DNA of 64,000 nucleotides from Thiohalocapsa sp. PB-PSB1 (GTDB taxonomy: Bacteria > Pseudomonadota > Gammaproteobacteria > Chromatiales > Chromatiaceae). The DNA lies in assembly GCA_016745215.1 (NCBI GenBank), contig CP050890.1, forward strand, positions 6,820,001-6,884,000. The letters are read 5' to 3'. The first letter of the stretch is position 1. Each line of letters starts with the position of its first letter. The position numbers and the translations under genes are program-made. This document shows positions 52,222 to 61,562 of the stretch, piece by piece. Under the pieces are notes generated by a model. That model was given only the letters and a program-made list of their open reading frames with translations, ran no database searches and was not told the origin of the DNA.

Positions 52222-52665
52222 ATGAGCAAGGAACGGGTCCTGCTCAATGCGAATGTCTTATACTCGTATTTTTTGCGCGACCTGTTGCTCTCTCTGTTTG
52301 CGGTCGGACACTACGAGGCCAAATGGACCAATCGGATCGCCGCGGACATCTGGACCGAGATCGATCGGCTGACACATGTCGCGGATCAGTCCGAGATCCC
52401 GCTTGCCGCGAGGCTCAACGGCTCGTCGAAGCCGCCGCGGCGGGGGGACCTATTGATCTACGCTAAGGCACTGTACGGCACCGGTCATGTAGCTGTAGTG
52501 CTCGGGGTCGACCCCGTTCGCAACCTGATCCGTGTCGGCGAGCAGAACTTCGAGAACGACCCGTGGAGCGGCTCGAACGCCAGGGAGATCGCGCACATCG
52601 AGCGCGCGGGTCGCGTCTGGGTCCTGGACCCGTACCTGATCGGATGGAAGCAAGAGGCGCGGTGA
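52222..52665 (+). CDS. Chimeric ORF: PIN-domain start fused to CHAP amidase end
   Basis: The 147-residue frame begins like a VapC-type PIN protein (RVLLNANVLYSYFLRDLLLS, EAKWTNRIAADIWTE), though the first catalytic Asp is Asn (LLNAN rather than LLDAN). From about residue 46 it is a CHAP-type amidohydrolase C-terminus: EIDRLTHVADQSEIPLAARL, PPRRGDLLIYAKALYGTGHV, AVVLGVDP, IRVGEQNFEN and RVWVLDPYLIGW. The His in TGHVAVV is kept, but the catalytic Cys part is missing. It is most likely an accidental fusion of two remnants that happens to stay in frame. Confidence 0.6.
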   Translation: MSKERVLLNANVLYSYFLRDLLLSLFAVGHYEAKWTNRIAADIWTEIDRLTHVADQSEIPLAARLNGSSKPPRRGDLLIYAKALYGTGHVAVVLGVDPVRNLIRVGEQNFENDPWSGSNAREIAHIERAGRVWVLDPYLIGWKQEAR

Positions 52666-52852
52666 ATGCCATCACTCCGACCGCCGAACGCCGTTTGGTG
52701 AAGGTGGTCCCGTCAGCGATGTCGCCCCAGGATCGAATGCGCAGGTCGCCGGGCTCGATGTGCTCGTTCGAGCCCATCGGCAGCCGGGTCCTTGCTGCTC
52801 TCCTTGTTCAGCCGCACCACCTCACCGAAATTCACCCTCTGCCATCCCGGCT

Positions 52853-53248
52853 TCATGTTTTCCATACCTTCACGTCCGGCGCCTGACCGCTCGCCCGCGC
52901 ATGTATACAAAACCGCTCGTCGAAGGTCTGCATCTCGGCGCCGTCGCAGGCGGCGAGATGGAGCGCATCGGCGAAGTCGGCGCCTTGCTCGTACCACGCT
53001 AGCGCACGGTCGACGACTCCATGGTCCTCGACCACGGCGTTCTCGCTTTGCAGCAGCAGGCGGAAGAAGGCCGCCATGCGCTCGCGGGGCAGCTTGTAGA
53101 CCGAGCGCAGGACCCATTCGGTCTCCAGAACCACGGTGCGAGGAATCAGGGCGGTGTTGTCGGCAAGCAGCCGCTGGGCGAGTGCGGCTTGCTCGGGATG
53201 GTCATCCACCAGGAGCCGCACCAGCATATTGGTGTCGAAGGCGATCAC
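52853..53248 (-). CDS. vapC: VapC-type PIN-domain toxin
   Basis: The 131-residue putative RNase toxin starts at a GTG (53248) that overlaps the antitoxin stop (GTGA). PIN-domain acidic residues are visible in VIAFDTNMLVRLLVDD (first Asp), VVLETEWVLRSVY (Glu), GADFADALHLAAC (Asp pair) and EMQTFDERF (last Asp). Overlap with an upstream AbrB-type gene is the standard VapBC layout. A longer frame starting at 53320 would lie inside the antitoxin gene. Confidence 0.88.
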   Translation of the reverse strand: MIAFDTNMLVRLLVDDHPEQAALAQRLLADNTALIPRTVVLETEWVLRSVYKLPRERMAAFFRLLLQSENAVVEDHGVVDRALAWYEQGADFADALHLAACDGAEMQTFDERFCIHARASGQAPDVKVWKT

Positions 53249-53538
53249 TTGACCTTGGACTCCGGCGCTGGCGCTGAACCTGGTTCGGGCCAATCCGTGC
53301 TGTAGTCGACTGGCTTGCACAGGTCGTCGAGGGGCACGGCCGGACCTTCGGTCTTGAGAAACCCCCGCAGGTCTTCCAAACGCACGCCGCTTCCCGTCGT
53401 TGCCGGCTTGAGCAGGATACCCGCGCCGGTCCGTTCGATCAGTAACTCGGAGCCGGCCTTCAGATGCAGCGCGGAGCAGATTCTCGGTGGCAGGACGACC
53501 TCGCCAGATTCGCCAATCACGACTTTGTCAATGGACAT
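53245..53538 (-). CDS. vapB: AbrB-type VapB antitoxin
   Basis: The 97-residue protein has an AbrB/SpoVT swapped-hairpin DNA-binding domain at its N-terminus (VVIGESGEVVLPPRICSALH and ELLIERTGAGILLKPA). A C-terminal tail would bind the toxin (LEDLRGFLKTEGPAVPLDDL). I choose the Met at 53538, with GGAGATCCCA upstream; the longer frame to 53649 adds residues with no family support. It likely represses its own operon together with VapC. Confidence 0.85.
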   Translation of the reverse strand: MSIDKVVIGESGEVVLPPRICSALHLKAGSELLIERTGAGILLKPATTGSGVRLEDLRGFLKTEGPAVPLDDLCKPVDYSTDWPEPGSAPAPESKVK

Positions 53539-53697
53539 TGGGATCTCCGGGTTGGTTATTGGTGTTTCGTGCTCGAGTCTAGCTGATCGGTGATCAGGCC
53601 GTCCAGGGTGTCGACCAGGGCATCCAAGCGGATCGAAACTGCGCCCCACCTTGTGGTTGCTGGCGCGGGACGGTGCGATTGGATCTGCATACAGGTT

Positions 53698-53757
53698 ACC
53701 AACGCTCCGGTTCAGCGGCGGCGCGTCAGCGCCGTCCGCTGCAACCGCTTGTTAGCT
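53698..53757 (-). other. attC-like site 3
   Basis: Read on the minus strand, GCTAACAAGCGGTTGCAGCG runs through a GCGC/GCGC hairpin to CCGCTGAACCGGAGCGTTGG, the 60-bp form of attC common in gammaproteobacterial chromosomal integrons (CGGTT/AACCG and CCGC/GCGG pairs with extrahelical bases). It directly follows the stop of the DUF1214 gene in the same orientation, as in a cassette. The outer box GTTGGTA is a weak match. Confidence 0.65.
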
Positions 53758-53761
53758 GGCA

Positions 53762-55178
53762 CTACTCATCAATCTTCTCAATATCGGGAAGCACCCAGCT
53801 CTGATCGAGGAAAGGCTGCGTCGGCGAGTAGAGGCGGAAGTACGGGAACCACGCCTTGTCTGGCATCGTTTGCACCCAGTTGGATTCCTTGCCGGCCGGG
53901 GCGCGCGGTCCGAAATACAGATCGACCGAACCGTCGCTGTTCATCTGGAGCTTCTGGCGTGACGACTGATCCGCTTTCTTCAATGTGTTCTGGATGATGG
54001 CACGCGTCGACACGTCGTAAAGCGTCATGGACCAGAAAACCTCCGCAGGTGGATTGGCCGGGACGTGAAGCGTGTAATTCTTTGCGCCATCCAGCCAGTT
54101 GCCGTCTGCATCTTTGTAGGCGGCCATGTAGACCTGGCCCCAGCCGGTCTCCTGCCCATGCATCGACTCGTCATTTGTCACCGCCTCGTAGAACCAAGCG
54201 GCTGATCCGTCGAGCTGCTGATAAAACTCTGCGCGCGAATCCCAATTGGACGTCGTCGCAAACTCCCAATGCGAGCCATCGCGGTAGTGGGCCTTCGCAA
54301 GGCGCTTGCTGTGGTCGTTGGCTTTGGCCATCGCCTCACCCACGAGCAGGGCGTCCATGAGAATCTCTTTCTGGCGGGCGTCCGGAGCAAAGGGTTTGCC
54401 TTTCTCAATGCCCAACTGCTTGAGCATGGCCACGAAGTAGCGATCCACCTCGCGCACCGGCTCGCGGTTGAGGCTCTTGTGGACCATCTTCCAGTAGTCC
54501 ATGGTCCTGGGTTGGTGGGCGAACCATTTCTTTGTCGAATCGGGTTCTTCCGATCGGCGTATGGATAGAGCTTGATCTGATTCAGCAGCGCCTCGCGCGC
54601 CTTGGGATCTTCCGGCATGAGACGGATGCCAACGAAGAAGTTGTTCATCGGGCTGTGATTGATGATGAAGCCCTCGCTCTCCGCCTCAGGTGGCACCTCC
54701 TGGTAGGGGCCGACGAACAGGTATTTCCCGGGTCGGGTCATCTGCGCGATCTGGGTCTGCCACATATCGGAAGTGGCGCCCCGCACCTGGTTTCCCGGGG
54801 GGATCTCGATCACGAAGGGACCCGACTCTTTCATGTCCACGAAACCCCAGACATAGGGCGTCGTCACGTTCCATAGTCCGGCGCATAGACCAGCTGCCCA
54901 TTCTTGGTGCCCATGACCTCGTCCTGATGGTGCTGCCACCACACGAATCCGACCAGCGGGATGGACCACATGTAGGCCTGGCAGGCCCGCTGAAAGTCCA
55001 TCTCGTCGTAGAGCTTCTTGACCGTCGCGTCCGTGGGGTAGCCGTTGGCGAAGTCCTTGGTGAACTCGAGGGTGCCGATGCGGGTGTCAACGTCGGTCGT
55101 TTGCGCAAATACTGGGCCGCTAGAAATGACCGACATCAACAACAGCGTTTTCGTGACCGCCAACAAGTTCTTCTTCAT
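53762..55178 (-). pseudogene. DUF1254/DUF1214 protein, broken by two frameshifts
   Basis: The protein begins MKKNLLAVTKTLLLMSVISS with a Sec signal (to PVFAQT) and the DUF1254 start TLEFTKDFANGYPTDATVKK and LVGFVWWQHHQDEVMGTKNG. A frameshift at about 54868 moves to TPYVWGFVDMKESGPFVIEI and FVGPYQEVPPEAESEGFIIN. A second, near 54530, moves to MDYWKMVHKSLNREPVREVD and the DUF1214 end (AEVFWSMTLYDVSTRAIIQN, FGPRAPAGKESNWVQTMPDK, YFRLYSPTQPFLDQSWVLPD). Members are exported proteins of unknown function. It lies 37 bases downstream of an intact relative. Confidence 0.8.
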
Positions 55179-55215
55179 CTTTGGTGCTCTCCGGTAAGTT
55201 TTTACAATGCGCGCT

Positions 55216-56604
55216 TCAATTATCTTGCTCGATCGGCGGAAGCTTGTATTCGCCGTTCTCAATCGCCTCGCCAGGCCCGTAGGTGCGGAGCACAAGCCAG
55301 AACGGCCCCTCAGGCGCCGGTAGCCAATTGCTTTCCTTGTCCTTGCCGGGTGACTTGACGGAGAAGTAGAGGGTGATCGAGCCGTCGGCGGCGGTCTTCA
55401 GTCCAGGCGTGGCGCTGCCGATCGAGTAGCGGTCGATCGGGTTGTCGACCAGATAGCGCTGGGGCAGCTTGTACATCGTCCATGACCAGAAGTACTTCAC
55501 GGGCGGAATCTGGTCCTTGGAGAACGTGAGCGTGTAGCTGTGCTTGCTGCCATCGAACAGCTCGCCCTGGTCGTCCTTGGGTACGGCAAAGTACACCGAG
55601 ATCGATTTCCAGTTGCCGAAGGCTCCGACCAGGATGCCCAGCGCCCGGTTAAAATAGTCCTTGTCGAGGTCTTTCCGGGTCCGGAAGAACAGGCTGGCGT
55701 CTTTGAAGGTTGTGGTTGCCGCCTGCAACTCGTCCATGGCGTCCTGCATGCCCGCCGCAATGGCCTTGCGGAGCTCGGGATCGAGCGAAGCCGGATCCCA
55801 CTTCTGTCCCGCCGCGATGCCGATCTTTGCAGCGCGCGCCTGCACTGGTGCATCCTCCGGGTTCGGTGTGGTGAACTGGAGCAGGAAGTTCGCGTAGCTC
55901 CAGAACTCCTCGGTTTCCTCCACACCTTCCTTCCACGCCATCCACTGGATTTCCGGGGCGCCCGTCGGAGCTGGCTTCCCCAGGAAGGCGCTCAGCGGCT
56001 GGAGCTTGTACTCCCCCTGGATCCTTTTTACGTTGGGCAGATCTTCTGGAAACTTGAGCTGGGTGCGCGTCAGGCTGCCCAGGAAGTCGGAGTCGCCCCG
56101 GACGATGCGTTCGACCCCGTCGGGCTTCGCGCCTTTCCAGGTCGGGGAGGCGAACATGACGTTTATACCGTCATTGCCGTCGAAAACGGATCCGGAATTC
56201 TCGATCACGAAGCCCCACATGTCGTCCCACTGGCTGGTGTAGAATCGATCTTTCTCGATCTTCGGCATGGTCAGCACCCAGGGTTCAGCCCGCAGGTCGA
56301 TCCACGCGTAGGAATACGGAGAGTCATTGTTCGGCGAAGGGATGTCCTGATCGGCCGGCGTAGCGACTCCGAGATGCAGCCACTTGCCGAAGCCGCGGTA
56401 CGTATCCGATTGCGGGTCGATGGCCTGGCGGTACATCGTCCGGTAGTAGTACACCAGTGGGTAGTGGAAGATGTAGGCTTCCTTGGCCATGGCCCGCGCC
56501 TCGTCGGGAGAAACTTTGCCTTGTGCCGAAGCTATCGAGGCCAACAGCGTCAGCCCAATCACCAAGGCTGCAGATGCTTTGAACACCCGGTTGGTCAGTT
56601 GCAT
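55216..56604 (-). CDS. Exported DUF1254/DUF1214 protein
   Basis: The 462-residue precursor has a Sec signal (FKASAALVIGLTLLASIASA). The DUF1254 half has AYIFHYPLVYYYRTMYRQAI, PSPNNDSPYSYAWIDLRAEP and FYTSQWDDMWGFVIEN. The DUF1214 half has VKYFWSWTMYKLPQRYLVDN, LYFSVKSPGKDKESNWLPAP and FWLVLRTYGPGEAIENGEYK. The Met at 56604, after AAGAAGAGAAATAGC, gives a normal N-terminus, better than the frame start at 56655. The function is unknown; some relatives are induced in hydrocarbon or steroid degradation. It forms an apparent operon with the broken paralogue downstream. Confidence 0.8.
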   Translation of the reverse strand: MQLTNRVFKASAALVIGLTLLASIASAQGKVSPDEARAMAKEAYIFHYPLVYYYRTMYRQAIDPQSDTYRGFGKWLHLGVATPADQDIPSPNNDSPYSYAWIDLRAEPWVLTMPKIEKDRFYTSQWDDMWGFVIENSGSVFDGNDGINVMFASPTWKGAKPDGVERIVRGDSDFLGSLTRTQLKFPEDLPNVKRIQGEYKLQPLSAFLGKPAPTGAPEIQWMAWKEGVEETEEFWSYANFLLQFTTPNPEDAPVQARAAKIGIAAGQKWDPASLDPELRKAIAAGMQDAMDELQAATTTFKDASLFFRTRKDLDKDYFNRALGILVGAFGNWKSISVYFAVPKDDQGELFDGSKHSYTLTFSKDQIPPVKYFWSWTMYKLPQRYLVDNPIDRYSIGSATPGLKTAADGSITLYFSVKSPGKDKESNWLPAPEGPFWLVLRTYGPGEAIENGEYKLPPIEQDN

Positions 56605-56639
56605 GCTATTTCTCTTCTTTGTGTTGGTCGAATGCGGGT

Positions 56640-56906
56640 ACGGCGAGCACGCCAAACCAGATAGCTGTAGGGGCTGCGCATGGACCAGAATACATCGACC
56701 TCGAGCGGATCGTTCTCTGTCACGATGCGCGTTCGCCGCTCGGGGACGCCCTCCACTCTAGGGGGGTAGATGTTGTCGTTGAAGTGCGTCCACAGAAAGG
56801 CTTCCTGGTTCATCTGCGGATCATCGGTCACCGGCATCGGCGGCAGATCCGGAACGGCGGGATCGTCCAGCCAGGTCATGTCTAGGTTGGTGTTCAGTTC
56901 AGTCAT
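56640..56906 (-). pseudogene. DsbA-like (HCCA isomerase-type) protein, N-terminal fragment
   Basis: Starting at 56906: MTELNTNLDMTWLDDPAVPD, QEAFLWTHFNDNIYPPRVEG and LEVDVFWSMRSPYSYLVW. The DVFWSMRSPYSYL block is the beta1-alpha1 start of the thioredoxin-fold 2-hydroxychromene-2-carboxylate isomerase/DsbA-like family. After it the frame changes to unrelated sequence at about 56640, so roughly 60 percent of the protein is lost. Its upstream side is replaced by the minisatellite at 56930. Confidence 0.55.
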
Positions 56907-56929
56907 CAACTCGGGTGTTAACCACGCGA

Positions 56930-57420
56930 ACCACGACGCGAACCACGGGACAACCACCTCACCGCACGAACCACGGGACACGAACCACGGGACACCCACC
57001 TCACCGCACCTCACCGCACGCGAACCACGGGACGCGAACCACGGGACACCGACGCGAACTACGGGACACCCACCTCACCGCGCGAACTACCGCGCGAACT
57101 ACGGGACACCCGCGAACTACGGGACACCCACCTCACCGCGAACCACGCGAACTACGGGACACCCACCTCACCGCGAACCAAACCAAACCACGAACCAAAC
57201 CACGGGACACCCACCTCACCACGCGAACCACGGGGCACGAACCACGGGACACCCACCTCACGGTACCACGGGTACCAACATGGGCGGGTACCAATACGGG
57301 TGCCAATATGGGTGTCCCTTAGTTAGCTTTCAATATGGGTGTCCCTTAGTTAGCTTTCTTAGTTAGCTTTCCCTTAGTTAGCTTCTTAGTTAGCTTGGTG
57401 TCCCTTAGTTAGCTTAGTTA
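56930..57420 (+). repeat. Irregular minisatellite array with GGGACACCCACCTC core
   Basis: Roughly ten units built from CGAACCACGGGACACCCACC and TCACCG occur between 56930 and 57260, with variable spacing and truncated units. They continue as GGTACCACGGGTACCAACAT and ATGGGTGTCCC, then as six or so copies of TTAGTTAGCTTTC, to 57420. The core GGACACCC and its complement GGGTGTCC recur in the arrays at 61563-61690 and 62061-62386. Confidence 0.9.
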
Positions 57421-57459
57421 GTAGTTACCGCAAGTACTTCGACCTCCACTAGTAAACAT

Positions 57460-58093
57460 CCCCCGGCAAAGCCGGGGGCTTTGAATTCGTGAGCCGCTCA
57501 AAGCGGCGAAGGGGACGCTAACGCGGCCCCAAGTTAATGAGCCGCCTAAAGGCGGCGGGTCAGCTCCATAGCCGTAGCTGATCGAAGCGTTGATCCTCGC
57601 GTTCCTGGTGCTGGATGTAGGCCCGGATCGTGGCCTCGTCTCGCCCAACCGTCGACACGAAGTAGCCGCGCGCCCAGAAATGCTGCCCGCTGAAATTGCG
57701 CTTGCGCTCACCGTAGACGCGGGCCACATGGATGGCACTTTTCCCCTTGATGTAGCCCACAACCTGCGAGACCGCATGTTTCAGCGGAATCGAGATCAGC
57801 ATGTGCACATGGTCCGGCATCAGGTGCCCTTCCTCGATCCGGCTGTCCTTGTGCTGAGCAAGGTCATGAAACACTTCACCGAGGTGCTTCCGAAGCTGAC
57901 CATATAGGACGCGACGGCGGCATTTCGGAATGAAAACAACGTGATAGTTGCACTCCCATTTGGAGTGGCTTAGGCTGGCAATCTTGTCCATCGGGACTCT
58001 CCACAGTCGTGTGCTTGGCGGCTCACGAACAGAATGTCTCCGATGGACTCCCGGAAATGTCAAACTGCTACTGTCACCCCGGCAAAGCCGGGG
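57460..58093 (-). mobile_element. IS200/IS605-type element
   Basis: Hairpins CCCCCGGCAAAGCCGGGGG (57460-57478) and CCCCGGCAAAGCCGGGG (58077-58093) mark the two ends, with a further imperfect GC hairpin near 57543-57560. Subterminal hairpins instead of inverted repeats are typical of HUH-transposase elements. It carries only tnpA, with no tnpB visible. Confidence 0.8.
57560..57991 (-). CDS. tnpA: IS200/IS605-family HUH transposase (TnpA)
   Basis: This 143-residue Y1 transposase has NYHVVFIPKCRRRVLYGQ at the N-terminus, the HUH motif in MPDHVHMLISIP and the nucleophile Tyr in the helix RDEATIRAYIQHQE. FWARGYFVSTVG is also typical. The start MDKIASLSHSKWE at 57991 is preferred; upstream in-frame codons lie in the element end. 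It acts on single-stranded DNA at hairpins. All key residues are intact, so it could be functional. Confidence 0.9.
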   Translation of the reverse strand: MDKIASLSHSKWECNYHVVFIPKCRRRVLYGQLRKHLGEVFHDLAQHKDSRIEEGHLMPDHVHMLISIPLKHAVSQVVGYIKGKSAIHVARVYGERKRNFSGQHFWARGYFVSTVGRDEATIRAYIQHQEREDQRFDQLRLWS

Positions 58094-58125
58094 GATTACA
58101 TTTCTTATTCACGGATCAGCCGTAT

Positions 58126-58317
58126 TGTGCGTCGGGCGAAAGAGGCAAAAGGCAAGACCTGCGCTACAACCCGCAGATCAAGCGCTACTATCAACGCAAG
58201 CGCGCCAAGACCAAGGGCGTCATCGCCACCAAGGCGGTGGCGCACAAACTGGCTCGTGCCTGCTACTACATTCTTCGCGACGGCAGCGAATTCGACGTGA
58301 ACCGCGCCTTCGCGTGA
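58126..58317 (+). pseudogene. IS110-like transposase C-terminal remnant
   Basis: The frame QDLRYNPQIKRYYQRKRAKT, KGVIATKAVAHKLARACYYI and LRDGSEFDVNRAFA resembles the C-terminal helical tail of IS110/IS1111-type transposases. No upstream part is found, because the IS200 element adjoins it directly. The family call is tentative. Confidence 0.45.
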
Positions 58318-58999
58318 ACCGAATCGGGCATGCCTCGGTGAGCTCGGCATAGGGGTTGGCGAGCAGCCATCAGATATGAGTGAGCCCCGGGGCATTCCCG
58401 CCAAGCATTGCAATCACCACGGAGCGACAGCGTATGTGACCGAGACGCCCCCGCCATCGAGCCATATCGGGTTGGCTGCGTCCTACCGGGGCGCAAGCCA
58501 CAGTCTCTGTGAACGCACGGCCCGCCACCGAGCATCGCCGTGCACCACTTGGACCTTGGCGGGGTACCGATGATTTTCTGGGGCTCGAACGAGCAACGGG
58601 CCGGGTGTCTCCTCCCCATCGGGAGCAGCCCCATGCCTAGAACCTGAAGGGTGACTGGTGCGGATCGGCTCCGTAACCAACACATAGAGAACTGACGGCG
58701 CGTCCAAGGCACTACGAAACGATTCGTGGAAAATTGATCCAGATCATCGCGCCCGGACGCGAGAGTTTTTTGTCCCCTATTGATCGGGGTCAGCTAAATG
58801 GTGACCCCGCGCCTCTGCGGCGCGCGATGTCCGTCAACACCGCAGTCGGGCGTTGACGGCGCATCCCACCCCCGCCAACCTTCTTCCTCGGGCCAGCCTG
58901 GACTCTCAGGGCGGCTTGGATTTCCTATCCGTTCCGTTATCCGTTATCCGTTATCCGTTATCCGTTATCCGTTGCCCATGGGCAGCGTCGCAGGGCTTA
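58318..58999 (+). other. Interval without recognised gene; CCGTTAT tandem repeat
   Basis: No gene is supported. At 58934-58968 CCGTTAT is repeated five times in perfect tandem, just left of the ISAzo13-type element. The remaining sequence has no structure that I can name. Confidence 0.5.
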
Positions 59000-60375
59000 G
59001 GAATAGAAATTTATTAACTTGTGCACTCCTGAGAAGCAGCAGGAACGGCACGATAATTCCATGCTGGCAAAAACGTATCAAAGAGGATGCGCATGTTTTG
59101 CTTGAAATCTGCCGCCACTTTTCGTCCCGTTTCATAGACCTTATCGATGACATGAACGAACGCCTTGAGTCCAGTTGAAGTGTGGGTGTTTTCCATGAGT
59201 TCCTTGACCAACTCGGTACTGGTGAAAATCACGCCTTGGCAGGCACGGGTCACATGGGGAAAGAGACGGTGTTCGATGGGATTGTACTTAGAACAGTAGG
59301 GCGGATAATGAGCAATGCGAATTTCGATCCCAAGCTCATCGGCGAGGCTCTGCAAGTCCTGTTTAAAGAGGTAGTGACGGGAACTGTTACTCCCGCCCCC
59401 ATCGCACAGCACCAGGATGGAGGTAGCGCTGGGATAGTGTAGGCGACCGTGGTTACACCACCAATGCCGAAAACTGTCGCAGGCAAATTCACTGGTATCG
59501 TGGCTATTCCCGAGTTGGATGTAGCCGACATTATGCTTGATGTCATAGAAGCTATGCGGAATGATGACCCCTTCAGCAAAGCTGTTGAAATCATGGTCGT
59601 AGGTGTGCAGGGCTTCTAAGGTATACAACTGCCCGTCACGGTAAAAATTGCCAAGATTTTCTTTTTTCTTGGTATCCATGCTGACGATCGGATTGCCCGC
59701 GGCCTGATCGGCGGCTTTGAGTTGCGTGATCTTCTCAAATTGGGCATCGCGGTGTTTGATCTCGTCCTTCATGGTCGTTTTCTTCTGCGCTTTGCGGCGA
59801 CGGTAGCCATGTTTTTTTAACAGCTTGCGCACGACCCATTGGCTGATCTGGATCTGATGATCTTCTCGCAATGCCGCGACAATCTCACCCAGGGTGAGGT
59901 TCGTCCAGCGAACCTTTTCATCCATCGGATCGCCCGCGGTATGATGGCGTAGAACCGCCAGGAACTTCTCGTCCAACGATGGCTCCCACGTCTGCTCATA
60001 GGGGCGACGACCACCACCAGGTTTGCGCACCCGGGGCTTGGTCCCGACTTTGTCCCCGCGAAGCTGCTCGTGTACCTCGCGCTCAGATAAACCGCTCATC
60101 TCGCGCGCGCCTTTGCTTACGGTGTTTCGGCTGCAACCCAGTACCTCCGCAATATACACGCGACCACCGCGACCATACTTCAAGGCTTCTAAGCCTGCAT
60201 ACAGACGGCGATCTTTCTCATTCAGGCCCATATAGAAACGACGCATCGATTCTTCTACTTGGGGGGAATAACGCTCCATTTAGGTCTCCAGAAGTTTGGC
60301 TTGGTTGCAGAGGCTAAAATGATACTATACCTTCTCCCTTCTGATGAGCTGCACAAGTTATCTAATTTCCGTTCC
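59000..60375 (-). mobile_element. ISAzo13-family element with TTA flanks
   Basis: GGAATAGAAATTTATTAACT (59000) and, inverted from 60375, GGAACGGAAATTAGATAACT are the imperfect ends, both continuing TGTGCA. TTA stands at both outer borders (58997-58999 and 60376-60378). The 1376-bp element contains one intact transposase gene. Confidence 0.8.
59014..60279 (-). CDS. ISAzo13-family transposase
   Basis: The 421-residue protein has an N-terminal helix-turn-helix region (VYIAEVLGCSRNTVSKGARE). The second HTH VVRKLLKKHGYRRRKAQKK is followed by the catalytic core NPIVSMDTKKKENLGNFYRD (first Asp), ILVLCDGGGSNSSRHYLF (second Asp) and AHYPPYCSKYNPIEHRLFPH (Glu), all as in ISAzo13. The frame is intact and inside matching ends. 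Confidence 0.92.
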   Translation of the reverse strand: MERYSPQVEESMRRFYMGLNEKDRRLYAGLEALKYGRGGRVYIAEVLGCSRNTVSKGAREMSGLSEREVHEQLRGDKVGTKPRVRKPGGGRRPYEQTWEPSLDEKFLAVLRHHTAGDPMDEKVRWTNLTLGEIVAALREDHQIQISQWVVRKLLKKHGYRRRKAQKKTTMKDEIKHRDAQFEKITQLKAADQAAGNPIVSMDTKKKENLGNFYRDGQLYTLEALHTYDHDFNSFAEGVIIPHSFYDIKHNVGYIQLGNSHDTSEFACDSFRHWWCNHGRLHYPSATSILVLCDGGGSNSSRHYLFKQDLQSLADELGIEIRIAHYPPYCSKYNPIEHRLFPHVTRACQGVIFTSTELVKELMENTHTSTGLKAFVHVIDKVYETGRKVAADFKQNMRILFDTFLPAWNYRAVPAASQECTS

Positions 60376-60439
60376 TTAACATTCACCCGCCGGACAAAAT
60401 CCGTTGGCCGGCAGAGCAACATTCCATCGAGGTCCTACC

Positions 60440-61084
60440 ATGTTCCGATTCCTTTGCCCCATCGCCGCACTGGCCTTCGCAGCCAATATCAACGCCGCCA
60501 CCGTGCTCGGCAACCTGGACAGCCGGACGCCCGGCGACCCGGTGCTGTTCGGCTCCAGCACGTCGATCACGACGCTGCAGTCGAAGGCGGCGGCCTTCAC
60601 CGTCGACAGCACCACGTCCCTGGGCTCTGTATACTTGGCCCTATCCAACTTCGACGACCAAGACGTGTTCGATGTCTTCATCGGCAGCCTGAGCGGGACC
60701 GTCATCACGAAGCTCGTCGACCTGGTGCTGATGGCACCGATGCGCACCAACAGCAACGAATCGCAGGTCTGGCAGTTCGATCCGGCGTCGATGTTCACGC
60801 TGAGTCCCGGCACCACCTATGCGTTGACGCTCACCGGTGGCGGCGGGACAGCGTACACGTGGGGCCGCGTGGGCGGATCCCCGGTCACCCCCACGGGCAG
60901 CGCAACCTTCACCGGCTACTACTTCAGCGACTCCCTTGTTCCAAGCTTTAGCCCGGCCACTGACCCAAATAACACCAACTCCTTCGCCATCATCGACACC
61001 ATCGCCCCCGTCCCCGCACCCGGGGCGATCGTCCTGCTGCCGCTCGGCCTGGCGCTGATCGCGTGGCGCCGGGTGCGTGGCTGA
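60440..61084 (+). CDS. Exported PEP-CTERM-type protein
   Basis: The 214-residue precursor has a signal peptide (MFRFLCPIAALAFAANINA). The body is Thr/Ser/Gly-rich and beta-strand-like (TVLGNLDSRTPGDPVLFGSS; FTLSPGTTYALTLTGGGGTA). The C-terminal sorting region is VPAPGAIVLLPLGLALIAWR followed by RVRG. Exosortase would process and attach such proteins to the envelope. The Met at 60440 is preferred (GAGGTCCTACC upstream). No exosortase gene is in the window. Confidence 0.75.
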   Translation: MFRFLCPIAALAFAANINAATVLGNLDSRTPGDPVLFGSSTSITTLQSKAAAFTVDSTTSLGSVYLALSNFDDQDVFDVFIGSLSGTVITKLVDLVLMAPMRTNSNESQVWQFDPASMFTLSPGTTYALTLTGGGGTAYTWGRVGGSPVTPTGSATFTGYYFSDSLVPSFSPATDPNNTNSFAIIDTIAPVPAPGAIVLLPLGLALIAWRRVRG

Positions 61085-61187
61085 GTCAACCGGCTGAGCT
61101 CGGGTTGGCTTGCGCTGGCCCGGGCTGAACGGGGAGTTGAACGGATGCTCGTCCCGACCCCGTTCAGTCCGGGTACAGCTCCGCACT

Positions 61188-61562
61188 CCAGCCAAGCTCG
61201 CGGGCATCTTCGCCATCGACGTGGCCGCCTATGCGGTGATGAGCAACCACTTCCACGTGGTCGTGCGCATCGACCGGGAGCGGGCGCTGGGGTGGTCGGT
61301 GGAGGAGGTGCTGCGACGGTGGACGAAGCTGTTCTCGGGGCCGCTGCTGGTGACGCGGTGTCTATCGGAGGCCCGCGCGGAGATGTGCGCGGCGGAGATC
61401 GCCGAGACCGAGGCGCTGGCGGAGACCTACCGGGCGCGTCTGCACGACCTGTCCTGGCTCATGCGCACGCTGAACGAGTACATCGCCCGGCAGGCGAACG
61501 CCGAGGACGGGGTCAAGGGACGGTTCTGGGAGGGGCGCTTCAAGGGGCAAGCAGGGGGCAAG
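61188..61562 (+). pseudogene. REP-associated tyrosine transposase (RAYT)-like fragment
   Basis: AGIFAIDVAAYAVMSNHFHV with the HUH-type HFH is followed by VRIDRERALGWSVEEVLRRW, LSWLMRTLNEYIARQANAED and VKGRFWEGRFKG, a Y1-type transposase fold related to RAYTs. The N-terminus (before KLAGIF) and C-terminus (after RFKGQ) are both replaced by other sequence; the right side runs straight into GGACACCC repeats. RAYTs mobilise REP-like repeats in other bacteria, so the neighbouring repeats may be its substrates. Confidence 0.65.

Noticed and set aside
56930..57290. Possible CRISPR array
   Set aside because: Units vary in length, run directly into each other without unique spacers, and no cas gene is nearby. 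It is a minisatellite.
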